Below are positions 31,624-41,481 of a stretch of 64,000 nt of DNA, one piece after another. A program made the translations under genes and the position numbers. Origin of the DNA: Leptospira terpstrae serovar Hualin str. LT 11-33 = ATCC 700639 (GTDB taxonomy: Bacteria > Spirochaetota > Leptospiria > Leptospirales > Leptospiraceae). The notes under the pieces were generated by a model. It saw nothing but the letters and a program-made list of their open reading frames with translations, searched no databases and had not been told where the DNA came from. The stretch's first letter is position 1. Every line of letters starts with the position of its first letter. The stretch is taken from contig NZ_AOGW02000009.1 of the NCBI RefSeq assembly GCF_000332495.1, positions 293,501 through 357,500 on the forward strand, in the 5' to 3' direction.

Positions 31624-33109
31624 TTGATTTTTTGAAAAGGAGTTCGATTTTGTTCACGGCGGCAGAGAACACATCGATATTATCTAAATTAAACTTTGCG
31701 AGAAGGTTTTTATCAATGGCATAGAAACCTTTTTTCTGTTCATGATAATCAGCCATCATATTGGCCATGTAAATCACTTCTACAAGGTCACGTAATTCCG
31801 GTGGTGCTAAAAATGGTTTGTGGTGGTATTCAATGGCCACACGAAGGTCCAGTGGAAATTCCCATTTTTCAGCAAGTAGAGCACCAAGTTGAGGGTGGCT
31901 CAAACCAATCGCCATCTCTTCTAAAAGAGTGGAGTTTCCAGAATCGGCCCCTCTTTGGTAGGTTTCAATTTTTTTGAAGAACCCACGATCCACAGAAAGT
32001 AATAGAAACTTCCCAATATCGTGTAACAAAGCACTGACGGCAATGATATCGGCAATTTTATTAGTATGATTGTTTTCTGTCGCTAAGTATCTCGCATAAT
32101 AACTGCAACGGCTGGAATGATCCCAAACATCCATCATTTTTCCGTATTGGCCATCCATAATCTTTCGAACCCCAGAAACATAGAGAAGGTTTCGTAAGTT
32201 TTTCAAACCCACAACCTTAACCGCTTGTAAGATAGAACTCACCTGACTTCTGTTAGCAAAAAAAGCGGAATTTGAAAGTTTAAGTAGGTCTGCCGATAAA
32301 GCGGGATTTCTTTCAATTTCTTGAGAGATCATATGTAAATCAGAATCCGGATTGTTACATAGGAGAATGATTTTTGTAAGTGAATGTGGCAATGGAGGAA
32401 GGCCATCAATTTCATTCAAAAGTTTTGTTTTTAGGTCTGTTTGAATTTCTACCGGCGTAGTGACTTCCGGTACAGAAAGTGTAGCGCGTGTTATTTTGTC
32501 GTTAGTAAAGATTTTGAATTTTTCAGAACCGATTCCAGAATTTTTCAAAAGGAGTTGTATGAGTACTAATCCTAAACCTGCAGACTCGGTACTGTCTGAT
32601 ACATCAGTGAATGCATCCGAAAGATCATTGTAATTTTTGGCTACTTCGATCCTTCGATTAACTCGTGCTAATTCTTCTTTGGTAATGGGTGCGTTGTTTT
32701 CCACCGCAAAGTGGATGGACTTACCTTCTACTTTCATCAGAAGACTTATGTAGTAATTTCCACCGTCTAACCGATCCAACTGTTCATTCCACTTCATGAT
32801 GATATTTTCTTGGAACCGGGACATTCCCTTTGCATAATCACCAGCGTTTTGGATGTCTAAATTTTCTCGGGTAAAATAATCGCGTTTTGCATTGGCCTTA
32901 TTGGCGTTCATGAGAAGTTCTTTTAAAACAGTAAAGATGACTTCTACTAAATAGAGTTTGTCCATATACCCCATTACATGGACAAGTAATGCGTATATCT
33001 CCTGATTTTGTTCTTCAGTAACAAAGTAAAAGTTAATTCTGGATTCTTTTGCGGTTTCTAATTGAGAGATAATATCTTGAAAATTCACAAACGCTTTTTC
33101 CCGTAACAC
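31616..33109 (-). CDS. Signalling protein: N-terminal ATPase-like domain fused to HDOD
   Basis: Residues 20-215 resemble an HATPase-type fold (LKELLMNANKANAKRDYF as N-box-like, then STESAGLGLVLIQLLL as G-box-like). Residues 235-430 are an HDOD domain (LPPLPHSLTKIILLCNNPDSDLHMISQEI at the start, and VSALLHDIGKFLLL with an intact HD pair). HDOD proteins regulate motility and second-messenger responses, and fusion to an ATPase-like domain suggests phospho- or nucleotide-dependent control. The start is a GTG; another GTG seven codons later is possible. Confidence 0.75.
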   Translation of the reverse strand: MLREKAFVNFQDIISQLETAKESRINFYFVTEEQNQEIYALLVHVMGYMDKLYLVEVIFTVLKELLMNANKANAKRDYFTRENLDIQNAGDYAKGMSRFQENIIMKWNEQLDRLDGGNYYISLLMKVEGKSIHFAVENNAPITKEELARVNRRIEVAKNYNDLSDAFTDVSDSTESAGLGLVLIQLLLKNSGIGSEKFKIFTNDKITRATLSVPEVTTPVEIQTDLKTKLLNEIDGLPPLPHSLTKIILLCNNPDSDLHMISQEIERNPALSADLLKLSNSAFFANRSQVSSILQAVKVVGLKNLRNLLYVSGVRKIMDGQYGKMMDVWDHSSRCSYYARYLATENNHTNKIADIIAVSALLHDIGKFLLLSVDRGFFKKIETYQRGADSGNSTLLEEMAIGLSHPQLGALLAEKWEFPLDLRVAIEYHHKPFLAPPELRDLVEVIYMANMMADYHEQKKGFYAIDKNLLAKFNLDNIDVFSAAVNKIELLFKKSNE

Positions 33110-33216
33110 TCTTATATTTTAATTTCTTTTGGACGCAATAGATATTTTTTTCTCATCCGATTTCTATTTTGTCCCAGGCGCATTGTATAGTGATTACAAC
33201 AGTGGAGGAAATCACT

Positions 33217-33402
33217 ATGGATATGTTAGACCAAATGAATTTGCATTTGCTTATGCAAGAGCGGTTGGAAAAAATTCTTGAGGATATTGAAAGAAGACCT
33301 AAGGGGAAATCCAAAAAAACAAAAGTTTTTGATAGAATTCCCGCAAACAAAGAACGCGCAGAGTGGAATCTACAAGAAATACCGGTTCTATTTGGTGCTT
33401 AA
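33217..33402 (+). CDS. Small hypothetical protein, 61 aa
   Basis: The ATG at 33217 has GGAGG about ten bases upstream, which decides against an earlier start in the open frame at 33169. The protein has one amphipathic N-terminal helix (MDMLDQMNLHLLMQERLEKI), a basic middle (RRPKGKSKKTK) and a short tail. It converges with the DUF115 gene, overlapping its stop. Function unknown. Confidence 0.55.
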   Translation: MDMLDQMNLHLLMQERLEKILEDIERRPKGKSKKTKVFDRIPANKERAEWNLQEIPVLFGA

Positions 33403-34817
33403 CTTAGTGAAAACCGCAACCAAGTGGTGAGGGTTTTTCGATGGATGATACCGGAATGGTCTTGGTTGGCCCACTTTGCCAATTCCGCTATTGATGGGGG
33501 AAAACCCTGAAAAGATTGTAATGATTGTGTCATTTTATGTATCTTATGGAAACTTTTATCTTTGGATTTGGAGAGAAATTGAATGTTTGTAGTTGTTCCT
33601 TGTTTACTCATCTCTTCCCAAGCAATTTGATTTTTGCCTTTTCTATCTCCAGAGTACAGGCGTTTGGTGGTAAGCTCTAAACTTTTTTTCCGATTGGTTT
33701 CTGGTAAGTAAAACCTTTCATAACCGGTTCCCTTACAATGAGACTTTCCTCGTTCTGCCAAGTAACTCACCCCGCTCACAAAAAAATCTCTACCTTCTAT
33801 TTTCTCTGTAATCGATAAAACCATACCAAGTAAATTCAAACTAGGATTGGAATAGTGGGGCCATTCTTTCCCACTTTTTTGTTTGAGTTGGTGTTCCACA
33901 ATTTGGTCTAAGGGATGTCCTGTATTGACCAAAATTTTAGGATTGAGGAGTTCGAATAGGAAAGTTGCCCCACCTAACCAAGTGATTATGGGAATATGTG
34001 ACGGAATCTCCAATAAAAAATGATAAGCTGTCCCTCTGCCAGAATCAAAAGATACAATGTAATCGGGTATCACCCCATTCGGTACTAAGTATCCGAGAGC
34101 CGTATCACTGGCAAAAATAAGAAATGAGGAACGATTTTGCTTTATAGTTTCCAGGTCTGTCTCTAACCCAGGGCTTGCACCCACAAATAGAACTTGGTTT
34201 TTGGGAGAAGAAAATGATTGGAACCATTCAAATGTTGATTTTGAATCCAGTAGTGCCATCCGATTTTTCAAGTAGTTGTGAGTCCACAACCTTTGGAAAT
34301 GTTGGATGGTGTTTTGATTGATCCCCGAGGAGAGAAACTGTGATTGAAATCCCTCTCGGCATAGAGCGACCAGCTCTGGAAAAATTCGTTCATAACTAGG
34401 AGTAATGTACAAACTCCATTTGGAATGAAGTGAAGGGGATAAGTGGGAGATGTTTTGGACTTCGGTTTTTAGTTTTAACCAATTCGGTGTTTTACCTTTG
34501 GCAAAAACTACGTATAATCCTTGGGTTTTTGCAAGATTTTCCAAACTTTCTATTTCCGTTTGGAATTCGTTACACTCATAAATTTCTTGATTCGGTTCCC
34601 AAAAAACAATGATTTGGTGACCATTTGGATTTTCTATAAATGACCGAACATTATGTAATGCACCTACACCCAGGATCACGGGAATGGAATCGTGTAGGAG
34701 AGAGGATAAAAATCTAGAAGCCTCCTTTTCAGGGGAGACTTTGGAATGTAGATAAAAATTGTCGGGGGTTTGAAAGTTATAGAGAAGTTTGTTTTGAAAG
34801 TGAAGGATTAGAGGAAT
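33399..34817 (-). CDS. DUF115/Maf-like (MptE-like) protein, apparent ATT start
   Basis: The C-terminal 300 residues contain VLFVGASPGLETDLETI, FASDTALGYLVPNGVIPDYIVSFD and FFVSGVSYL, typical of DUF115 (6-hydroxymethylpterin pyrophosphokinase MptE-like; called motility accessory factor in flagellated bacteria, where it helps glycosylate flagellin). The nearest standard start is GTG 34679, but 46 codons upstream in frame encode YLHSKVSPEKEASRFLSSLL, a conserved N-terminal signature of this family (lHSkydPxkEA). No ATG, GTG or TTG occurs before the upstream stop; an ATT at 34817 with GAGG eight bases before it is the best start, coupled to the gene at 34829. Confidence 0.75.
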   Translation of the reverse strand: MPLILHFQNKLLYNFQTPDNFYLHSKVSPEKEASRFLSSLLHDSIPVILGVGALHNVRSFIENPNGHQIIVFWEPNQEIYECNEFQTEIESLENLAKTQGLYVVFAKGKTPNWLKLKTEVQNISHLSPSLHSKWSLYITPSYERIFPELVALCREGFQSQFLSSGINQNTIQHFQRLWTHNYLKNRMALLDSKSTFEWFQSFSSPKNQVLFVGASPGLETDLETIKQNRSSFLIFASDTALGYLVPNGVIPDYIVSFDSGRGTAYHFLLEIPSHIPIITWLGGATFLFELLNPKILVNTGHPLDQIVEHQLKQKSGKEWPHYSNPSLNLLGMVLSITEKIEGRDFFVSGVSYLAERGKSHCKGTGYERFYLPETNRKKSLELTTKRLYSGDRKGKNQIAWEEMSKQGTTTNIQFLSKSKDKSFHKIHKMTQSLQSFQGFPPSIAELAKWANQDHSGIIHRKTLTTWLRFSLS

Positions 34818-34828
34818 GGGAGTAACCT

Positions 34829-35302
34829 CTAGTCCTCTTCTTCCTCGTCAGCTTCTGCATCATCATCGGAGTCGTCGTCGAAATCATCATCATCGTCGTC
34901 TTCCTCTTCTTCTTCTGCTTCATCACCAAATTCATCCTCAAAACCATCTTCCAGTTCTGGTTTACGAGCTTCTTCTTCAGGGATAAAATCTTCTTCGATA
35001 TCTTCTTCTGCATGAGGAGCAAAGGAAGCACCTGCAGTGGAAGTTACTCCAGCAAGTTTGTCTTTTTCTGCTTGGAGAATTGCTTTTTCTTCAGAGGAAA
35101 GGTATTTCCACTGAACCATATTGTTTGTAAGTGCGTATAATGCTTGTACGGTTAACTTGCGGTTTTTTAATTTTTTCGGGAGAGTGATCTTGTCAATTTT
35201 GTCGATCGTGCTGAAACCGGCCACGCAAGTTTCGTATTTTTTTTCCCGGCAAAGTTCTATTAAGGATACGATATCGAAGTCTTCTTTGTGCGATTGGCTC
35301 AT
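34829..35302 (-). CDS. Hypothetical protein with long acidic tail, 157 aa
   Basis: Residues 1-85 form a small helical domain (EDFDIVSLIELCREKKYETCVAG ...), residues 95-157 are almost entirely Asp and Glu. The layout recalls the delta subunit of RNA polymerase of Gram-positives (folded N-terminus plus acidic tail), but the N-terminal domain does not match it clearly. The stop TAG lies 11 bases before the ATT start of the DUF115 gene, and GAGG is formed right at its end. Confidence 0.6.
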   Translation of the reverse strand: MSQSHKEDFDIVSLIELCREKKYETCVAGFSTIDKIDKITLPKKLKNRKLTVQALYALTNNMVQWKYLSSEEKAILQAEKDKLAGVTSTAGASFAPHAEEDIEEDFIPEEEARKPELEDGFEDEFGDEAEEEEEDDDDDDFDDDSDDDAEADEEEED

Positions 35303-35439
35303 TTTCTTTGATTCCCTGATGGAAGGAGTGGAATGTTAGACCAGGTTGAGGGGCAGGGGTCAGATGTCAAGGTAAAGTTCGAAAACGGGCTTTACAGACC
35401 TTCTCGTAGTCCAAACCATGGGGATGGACCGTCCAATAA

Positions 35440-36030
35440 ATGGGATTTATGAAAGCCTCCCTCATCTTAACTGTTAGTTTATGTCTCATTAGCTGTGCTC
35501 CCGCTAAATCCTCCTACTTTGGAGAGGAATCATGGGTAGGACTTACCGCCAGTGGTGCCGAAATTTCTTTTTCCAGGTTGGAGAAAGAGGAAATCGCACT
35601 CAATGTTTACTCCCCCGATTGTGTTCCTTGTTGGAAAGAGATCCCGGCTCTCAATCTTCTGCATGCAGAAATCGAAAGTCAGTTTCCTTCGAAAGCTTTA
35701 TACATGATTGTCGATCCGTATCAAATAGTTCCAGACATCACCGACGATCGCCCGTTTGGTGATGTATACAAGTTAGCAAAAACACGGATGGACATTGAAG
35801 TCAAAAATCGAAAAATACAAGTTCCTATCGTGTTTATGAAACCACCTTTTCGTGTAAAAGAAGGGGGACTCATTACCGGAACCCCGGAAACATTACTTTT
35901 TGTTACAAAACCCATGCGATTGTATTATAACTTTTTGGGATCAATTTCGGAACAAACGTCAGTGGATAACATTCGTAAAGATGCAAAGTTCAATTTCTTT
36001 CGATACCAATTTGGAATGGAATCATTATGA
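35440..36030 (+). CDS. Thioredoxin-like (TlpA-type) lipoprotein
   Basis: Lipoprotein signal MKASLILTVSLCLISC, then a thioredoxin-like domain with VYSPDCVPCWKEIPAL (C-x-x-C) and a TPETLLFVT segment with the cis-Pro of the fold. It is likely a periplasmic or outer-membrane-bound thiol:disulfide protein. The stop overlaps the ATG of the amidotransferase gene downstream. Of 196 residues, the region 85-115 is an unusual insertion. Confidence 0.8.
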   Translation: MGFMKASLILTVSLCLISCAPAKSSYFGEESWVGLTASGAEISFSRLEKEEIALNVYSPDCVPCWKEIPALNLLHAEIESQFPSKALYMIVDPYQIVPDITDDRPFGDVYKLAKTRMDIEVKNRKIQVPIVFMKPPFRVKEGGLITGTPETLLFVTKPMRLYYNFLGSISEQTSVDNIRKDAKFNFFRYQFGMESL

Positions 36031-36716
36031 GAGCAGTATTCATCAGGTTTATCGATTGTGAAGGCCCTGGTATTTTAGAGCCGATTCTACGGGAAGCAGG
36101 TTACCGAATCAGTTATCAAAATGCGTATGACAAAAGAATTCATTTGATGCCTGAAATTCATTTGAATTTTGATCTAATCGTTATGTTAGGTGGTCCTCAG
36201 TCTGTTGCAGATCCTGAGGAACAAGAGTTTTTTAAACCATATTATGATATTGTAAACAATGTAGTTGCATTACAAAACAAAAAACTAATTGGTATTTGTT
36301 TAGGTTCACAAATCATTGCGAAAGCGTTAGGTGCAAATGTTCGTCCTGGCACCAAAGGTCCAGAGACAGGATTTTCTGAACTTCAAGTTTTAAAACCAGA
36401 ACATCCCATCTTTAATGGAATAGAAAAGGATTCCATTTTGGCATTTCACCTTCACGAAGATATTTTTGACATTCCAGTGGGTGCAGAACATTTGCTAGCT
36501 AGTGATTTTTATGCTAACCAAATGTTTTCTTACAAAAACAAGGTTTTTGCTTTCCAAACACATTTGGAACCAACTTTAGAGATGTTACAAGTCTGGCAGT
36601 CGGTTCACAAAGATTTTATCGCAAAAGGGACTGGTGATTTTTCTGAAATCGCAGACAAACAGAAAGTTATGGCAGAAACTGCCATAACAATATTTCGAAA
36701 TATTATAAAATTATAA
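36027..36716 (+). CDS. Class I glutamine amidotransferase domain protein
   Basis: The 229-residue protein matches stand-alone GATase1 proteins (YLR126C/GMP-synthase-like group): [17 protein letters not shown] (oxyanion side), [16 protein letters not shown] (nucleophile elbow with Cys), and [14 protein letters not shown] (catalytic His-x-Glu). It hydrolyses Gln or a gamma-glutamyl compound; the acceptor is not evident. Overlaps the previous gene by 4 bases and lies 10 bases before secA. Confidence 0.88.
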   Translation: MRAVFIRFIDCEGPGILEPILREAGYRISYQNAYDKRIHLMPEIHLNFDLIVMLGGPQSVADPEEQEFFKPYYDIVNNVVALQNKKLIGICLGSQIIAKALGANVRPGTKGPETGFSELQVLKPEHPIFNGIEKDSILAFHLHEDIFDIPVGAEHLLASDFYANQMFSYKNKVFAFQTHLEPTLEMLQVWQSVHKDFIAKGTGDFSEIADKQKVMAETAITIFRNIIKL

Positions 36717-36726
36717 CGGACTCGGT

Positions 36727-39483
36727 ATGTTTCAAAAAATATTAACAATTTTATTCGGAAGTAAGTATGAAAGGGATTTGAAAAGACTCAATCCCATTGT
36801 AGAAGCTATTAATTCTTTTGAACCGGCAATCAAAGCAATGGACGATGAAACCTTGTCTTTGCAAACAACAAAGTTTAAAGAAAGGTTAGCATCTGGAGAA
36901 ACTTTAGATGATGTTTTACCTGAAGCATTTGCCACAGTACGTGAAGTTGCTTATCGAACTTTGGGAATGAGGCATTTTGATGTGCAGATGATGGGTGGTA
37001 TTTCTTTACATTGGGGAAATATATCTGAAATGAAAACAGGGGAAGGGAAAACGCTTACTTCAACCTTACCTATTTATCTCAATTCCCTTTCTGGAGAAGG
37101 TGTCCATGTTGTAACCGTTAACGATTATTTGGCGAAACGTGATGCAAATTGGATGCGACCTGTATTTGAATTTTTAAAAGTTTCGGTAGGAGTGATTCAA
37201 CATGATATGGATCACGAAGAAAGAAAAGTAGCTTACAATTCAGATATCACTTATGGAACTAACAATGAATTTGGTTTCGATTATTTACGTGATAACATGG
37301 TTAGTTACAAAGAACATCGCGTACAAAGACAACATAACTATGCGATCGTAGATGAGGTGGATTCCATTTTAGTGGATGAAGCAAGAACTCCACTCATCAT
37401 TTCGGGTCCTGCGGAAGAATCAACAGACAAATATCTCAAGGTAAATAAAATCATCCCTAAACTCATTGAAGGGGAAGATTACGAGATCGATGAAAAAGCA
37501 AAAAATGTAATTTTATCTGAAGCCGGTGTTCATCACGTAGAAGAATTGTTAGGTGTAGAGAACTTATACCAAGCAGAAAATATTGAATTAGTACATCACG
37601 TGCAACAAGCATTAAAAGCTCATAAGATATTTTATAGAGATAAAGACTATGTAGTTCAAGATGGTGAAGTCATCATTGTTGATGAGTTTACTGGTCGTTT
37701 GATGAAGGGAAGGCGTTATTCTGATGGATTACACCAGTCCTTAGAGGCAAAGGAAGGTGTGGCAATTGCTCGTGAATCACAAACATTAGCATCCATTACT
37801 TTCCAGAACTATTTTCGTATCTATAAGAAGTTGTCAGGTATGACAGGAACTGCAGATACAGAAGCAGAAGAGTTCAAAAAAATCTATAATTTAGATGTCA
37901 TTGTCATTCCTTCCAATTTAAAGATCCAACGCCAAGATATGCCAGATCGCGTTTATAAAACTGAACGTGAGAAATTTGATGCGGTTGTCAAAGACATCCA
38001 GGAAAAAGTTTCCAGAAAACAACCGGTGCTCGTGGGAACAATTTCAATCGAAAAATCGGAAGTACTATCTAAACTTTTAACTTCGCATGGAATTCCTCAC
38101 AACGTATTAAATGCAAAACAACATGAAAGGGAATCCGAAATTGTAGCCAATGCAGGTCGCCCAGGTGCCATTACCATCGCTACTAACATGGCGGGTCGTG
38201 GGACAGATATTGTTCTTGGAGGTGCACCTAAATACAAAGAAGACTTGGAAAAGTTAGATGAACTATCTGATTCATTAGGGATCAAAGCGAAAGCAGAACT
38301 CGAAGTAATCTACAGTTTTCGGGAACATTTGATCAAACAAAAGTTTGAAGAGGCAGAGTCTAAAATATCAGAAATTCGTAATGATAACATCAAAAAAGAA
38401 TGTAATAAAATTCTAGCGGAAGCAAAGAAATGGAAAGTGGATCATGACTTTGTGATTGGAGCTGGTGGATTACATATCATTGGTTCCGAAAGGCACGAAT
38501 CCCGTCGAATTGATAACCAACTTCGCGGACGTTCCGGTAGGCAAGGGGATCCTGGTTCTTCTCGATTTTATTTATCCTTACAAGATGATTTGATGCGTAT
38601 TTTTGGATCTGACCGCATAGCACGTATTATGGACACACTCAAGATGCCAGAAGGTCAAGAGTTGGAGCATAGTATGGTATCCAATGCCATTGCACGTGCA
38701 CAAAAACGAGTGGAAGGTCATAACTTCGATATCAGAAAGCACTTGTTAGAGTATGACGATGTAATGAACCGTCAAAGAATATATATTTACGGTATTCGCA
38801 ATGAACTCTTAGACAAAGGAAATATGTCGAGAACCATTGTTGATTTTTTTGATGAAGTAGTTGAGAACCAAGTCATTCTTTATTGCGAAGGCAATAATGT
38901 GGATGCTTGGGAAGCGGAATCTCTTAACGAGTGGATCCAAAGTTTAGGTATCACCGAAACCATTGATCCAAAACAATTCAAAAAAGAATCTAACCCACAA
39001 CTCAAAGTATTCGAAGTAGTTTCTAAATTAGTAAAAGAACTATATGAATCCAAAGTTTCTTCAATTGGGGAAGAGGTTTGGCGATCGATCGAAAGGAATG
39101 TATTCTTAGACATTTTGGATCATAGATGGAAAGAACATCTATATGCCATGGACCATTTGAAAGAAGGAATTTGGACTGTTGGTTATGGAGAAAAAAATCC
39201 TTTGATCGAATACAAACTACAAGGGTTTAAGATGTTTGATCAGTTAGTTGATAGTCTTAAAAACGAAGTAGTCTCTTTTTTGTTGAAGATTGAAGTGACT
39301 GAATCCGACCGTAACCAAGATGAATCTTCACCAAAAGAATACAAAAAAATTGGCGAGGAACAGAGAGCGGAAGTGGATATGTTTGGAAATGAAGTTAAGT
39401 CCAATAAAACCAAACCTCAAGTCTCTTCGACAACAAGTTCTGGTGGTGGTTCCGAAAGAAAATCGAGCCGACGCAAAAAATAG
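36727..39483 (+). CDS. secA: Protein translocase ATPase SecA
   Basis: The 918-residue motor shows the full SecA order: [17 protein letters not shown] (Walker A), [35 protein letters not shown] (Walker B, DEAD-like), YQSVDxKEGV-type region ([20 protein letters not shown]), [28 protein letters not shown], and [25 protein letters not shown]. It drives Sec-dependent secretion across the inner membrane. The C-terminal zinc motif (CxCxSxxxxxCH) is absent; the tail is Ser/Lys-rich instead, so it may not use SecB through that site. Confidence 0.98.
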   Translation: MFQKILTILFGSKYERDLKRLNPIVEAINSFEPAIKAMDDETLSLQTTKFKERLASGETLDDVLPEAFATVREVAYRTLGMRHFDVQMMGGISLHWGNISEMKTGEGKTLTSTLPIYLNSLSGEGVHVVTVNDYLAKRDANWMRPVFEFLKVSVGVIQHDMDHEERKVAYNSDITYGTNNEFGFDYLRDNMVSYKEHRVQRQHNYAIVDEVDSILVDEARTPLIISGPAEESTDKYLKVNKIIPKLIEGEDYEIDEKAKNVILSEAGVHHVEELLGVENLYQAENIELVHHVQQALKAHKIFYRDKDYVVQDGEVIIVDEFTGRLMKGRRYSDGLHQSLEAKEGVAIARESQTLASITFQNYFRIYKKLSGMTGTADTEAEEFKKIYNLDVIVIPSNLKIQRQDMPDRVYKTEREKFDAVVKDIQEKVSRKQPVLVGTISIEKSEVLSKLLTSHGIPHNVLNAKQHERESEIVANAGRPGAITIATNMAGRGTDIVLGGAPKYKEDLEKLDELSDSLGIKAKAELEVIYSFREHLIKQKFEEAESKISEIRNDNIKKECNKILAEAKKWKVDHDFVIGAGGLHIIGSERHESRRIDNQLRGRSGRQGDPGSSRFYLSLQDDLMRIFGSDRIARIMDTLKMPEGQELEHSMVSNAIARAQKRVEGHNFDIRKHLLEYDDVMNRQRIYIYGIRNELLDKGNMSRTIVDFFDEVVENQVILYCEGNNVDAWEAESLNEWIQSLGITETIDPKQFKKESNPQLKVFEVVSKLVKELYESKVSSIGEEVWRSIERNVFLDILDHRWKEHLYAMDHLKEGIWTVGYGEKNPLIEYKLQGFKMFDQLVDSLKNEVVSFLLKIEVTESDRNQDESSPKEYKKIGEEQRAEVDMFGNEVKSNKTKPQVSSTTSSGGGSERKSSRRKK

Positions 39484-39502
39484 GTAAGTAGTTACTTTTA
39501 TA

Positions 39503-39557
39503 AAAAGAAAAAAAACCAACTCTTGCAAATAGTCTTCGGCACTATGGTGAGAGTTGG
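39503..39557 (-). terminator. Terminator of the cobalamin-riboswitch lipoprotein unit
   Basis: CCAACTCT and AGAGTTGG (39516-39523 and 39550-39557) form an 8-bp perfect outer stem with an inner ATAGT/ACTAT stem; on the minus strand it is followed by a long U-run (complement of 39503-39515). It ends transcription coming from 39623. Confidence 0.8.
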
Positions 39558-39622
39558 GATTTAATACGTTGAATCAAATTTTAGAATGTTGTATAGATAG
39601 GTTACGATTCTAATTTTTGTTT

Positions 39623-40480
39623 TTATTCTATAGACTTGGCAACCACACCATCAATATCGGATCCATTATTATAGGAATGTGGGTAAACATATCCCAAACC
39701 TGTGTTCGGATCAGTGACTGCCGATGCTGATGTCATTTTAATAAATTTGAATCCTAGTGTTTTGATATTGTTTAATACTGTAGTATCGCAACTCACATTT
39801 GTAATTAAATCGTCTATATTGAATCCATCTCCACCACCTAATAAAAATCCACTTCCCGTCGACGTAAACAGTTGTTCTAATGACAAAGGATTGGAGCTCA
39901 TATTATAGAGAACTGGTCTAAGCCCACCGAAACCAGGCCAGGAAGAAATTTTATTACTGTCTGCGACAGAGGAATTGAATCCACTGATATCAAAACCGCA
40001 ATAATTGGTACCATTAAAAGATACCTGCACTACCATCGGATCGAAGGCATAACGGTCGTTACTTTCTGTGACTCGAAATGAGTTTTCATAAACTATAAAA
40101 TCATTTCCAGCAATATTCTTAACTGTTTTCCCTCCCCAGGATAAAACTAATGTTGCGCCTGCTCCTGTTAAGTTTAAAGCATATACATCTAACGATCCGG
40201 AAAGATCTCCACCTCCACAGATACCGTTGATTGCCTTAGAGGAATCATTGAATCCACTCACATTTGAATTTGCCGAAACAACTGTATCTGCAATAGGAAT
40301 TCCAGTAGGCAAAATTCCTGACGGACAATTAAGTCTTGTATTATTCGTAATTTGATTGGAGCCTAATAGCGCTAAGAGTTCAACTTGGTTGTTTTTTGGC
40401 TTTGGTGAACAATTAATCAAATTTAAGAATAGTAATATTATCATTAGATATCTAATGGAATGATCGGATTTTGTTTTCAT
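39623..40480 (-). CDS. Lipoprotein of cobalamin-riboswitch unit, 285 aa
   Basis: Start at ATG 40480, with GGGAG eight bases upstream; the frame is open to 40591 but that part overlaps the previous gene. Signal: SIRYLMIILLFLNLINC, lipobox LINC. The rest is beta-rich, with LVLSWGGKTVKNIAGNDFIVYEN, PMVVQVSFNGTNYCGFD and GFNIDDLI, a pattern I have seen in surface or cell-envelope proteins with a jelly-roll-like sandwich. Function unknown. Second gene after a B12 riboswitch, so it is probably made when cobalamin is scarce, suggesting a role in cobalamin capture at the outer membrane. Confidence 0.75.
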   Translation of the reverse strand: MKTKSDHSIRYLMIILLFLNLINCSPKPKNNQVELLALLGSNQITNNTRLNCPSGILPTGIPIADTVVSANSNVSGFNDSSKAINGICGGGDLSGSLDVYALNLTGAGATLVLSWGGKTVKNIAGNDFIVYENSFRVTESNDRYAFDPMVVQVSFNGTNYCGFDISGFNSSVADSNKISSWPGFGGLRPVLYNMSSNPLSLEQLFTSTGSGFLLGGGDGFNIDDLITNVSCDTTVLNNIKTLGFKFIKMTSASAVTDPNTGLGYVYPHSYNNGSDIDGVVAKSIE

Positions 40481-40530
40481 TAAATGACTCCCTTTGGCCC
40501 TGATACAATCAGAGCCAAAAATAAAGTTAA

Positions 40531-41121
40531 CTACCAGCTTGTTGGATTGGATGAAACGAAAAGTGCTTTGCTCCAACCGAAACCGCCGCAACCCGTTCTC
40601 GTAGGATCAGCAGAACTGTAAGTGGATAGATTGGCATTTTCTGCTTCAGCTAAGGTCGCGAAGTTTGGAAATACTGTGCAATAGTAGAAACATTTGTTTG
40701 CTGAGTTTTCGCAACCAACAGTTGTAGGTGCTGTCCAAATAACTTTTGTGTATTTACTTGGACTCCATGCATCCGATGGAAGGTATTGGTAGATAAATGT
40801 GCGATTGACAGTATCAACTGCAATGATTCTTAAATAACTAGTTCCCGATGCCCAAATACCAAATCCAGATGGATCTTGTACGATGGAAACATTGGAAGTG
40901 AAACTAGTACAATTTCCACCACTACAAAATCCTCCCTTCCAATATCCTCTAATTTCTGCTAAAGAATCCATTACACTTGATTTACCTTGTTGTTGTCCAA
41001 CAAGAAGGCCTGTGAATAAATTAGTGTTAGCTGCTGACTCATCGACTTTTCCTGAGTCGGAACAGGCAGTTGAAAATGAAATTGCTAAAATAGCAATTGT
41101 TAGTTGGATAGTTGTTTTCAT
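40531..41121 (-). CDS. Lipoprotein of cobalamin-riboswitch unit, 196 aa
   Basis: Signal MKTTIQLTIAILAISFSTAC (lipobox STAC); then a Cys-rich, aromatic-rich domain: IRGYWKGGFCSGGNC, FGIWASGTSYLRIIAVDTVNRTFIYQYLPSDAW, and NKCFYYCTVFPNFATLAEAE. The C-terminal TRTGCGGFGWSKA resembles the end of several unnamed leptospiral lipoproteins. It is the first gene after the cobalamin riboswitch; SD is GGAG eight bases before the ATG. Function unknown; cobalamin or cobamide binding is a testable guess. Confidence 0.75.
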   Translation of the reverse strand: MKTTIQLTIAILAISFSTACSDSGKVDESAANTNLFTGLLVGQQQGKSSVMDSLAEIRGYWKGGFCSGGNCTSFTSNVSIVQDPSGFGIWASGTSYLRIIAVDTVNRTFIYQYLPSDAWSPSKYTKVIWTAPTTVGCENSANKCFYYCTVFPNFATLAEAENANLSTYSSADPTRTGCGGFGWSKALFVSSNPTSW

Positions 41122-41239
41122 TTAGATTCTCCTAAATCTTGATTTGAATTTAGGGGAACACGAACAGGAAATAGGTTTATCCTCGCCAGAAGACGGGAAA
41201 TCTTAAAATCTATAGAAAGATATGTAAGTAATGTTTTTT

Positions 41240-41457
41240 CCATACGGGCGCCCCGAATTTACCTTCGGGGCCCCTTTACACCATCTGTGAGACAGATAGA
41301 TGTAAGTGTGCAAAGTTCCCAATCCACGGAGAAAACTTTGCGGGGAAGATCTGGCTTATCACCTAATATAGCTTATACTATATTAGGTGCATCACAGTTG
41401 CGGGTCAGCACAGGACTTTCACCTGTTTCCTCCCTGAAGGTAATGCCACAGTTCCCA
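41240..41457 (-). promoter_or_regulatory. Cobalamin (B12) riboswitch
   Basis: The minus strand from 41457 down carries the conserved core: GGAGGAAACAGGTGAAAGTC, TGCTGACCCGCAACTGTGA, and the B12 box AGCCAGATCTTC with CCCCGC behind it. A variable hairpin (CACCTAATATAG/CTATATTAGGTG) sits between. Downstream, GGCCCCGAA pairs with TTCGGGGC (41248-41272) as a probable expression-platform hairpin. It lies 120-330 bases before the lipoprotein gene at 41121. Confidence 0.93.
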
Positions 41458-41481
41458 CCTCAATATTTTTTGTCAATGGAT

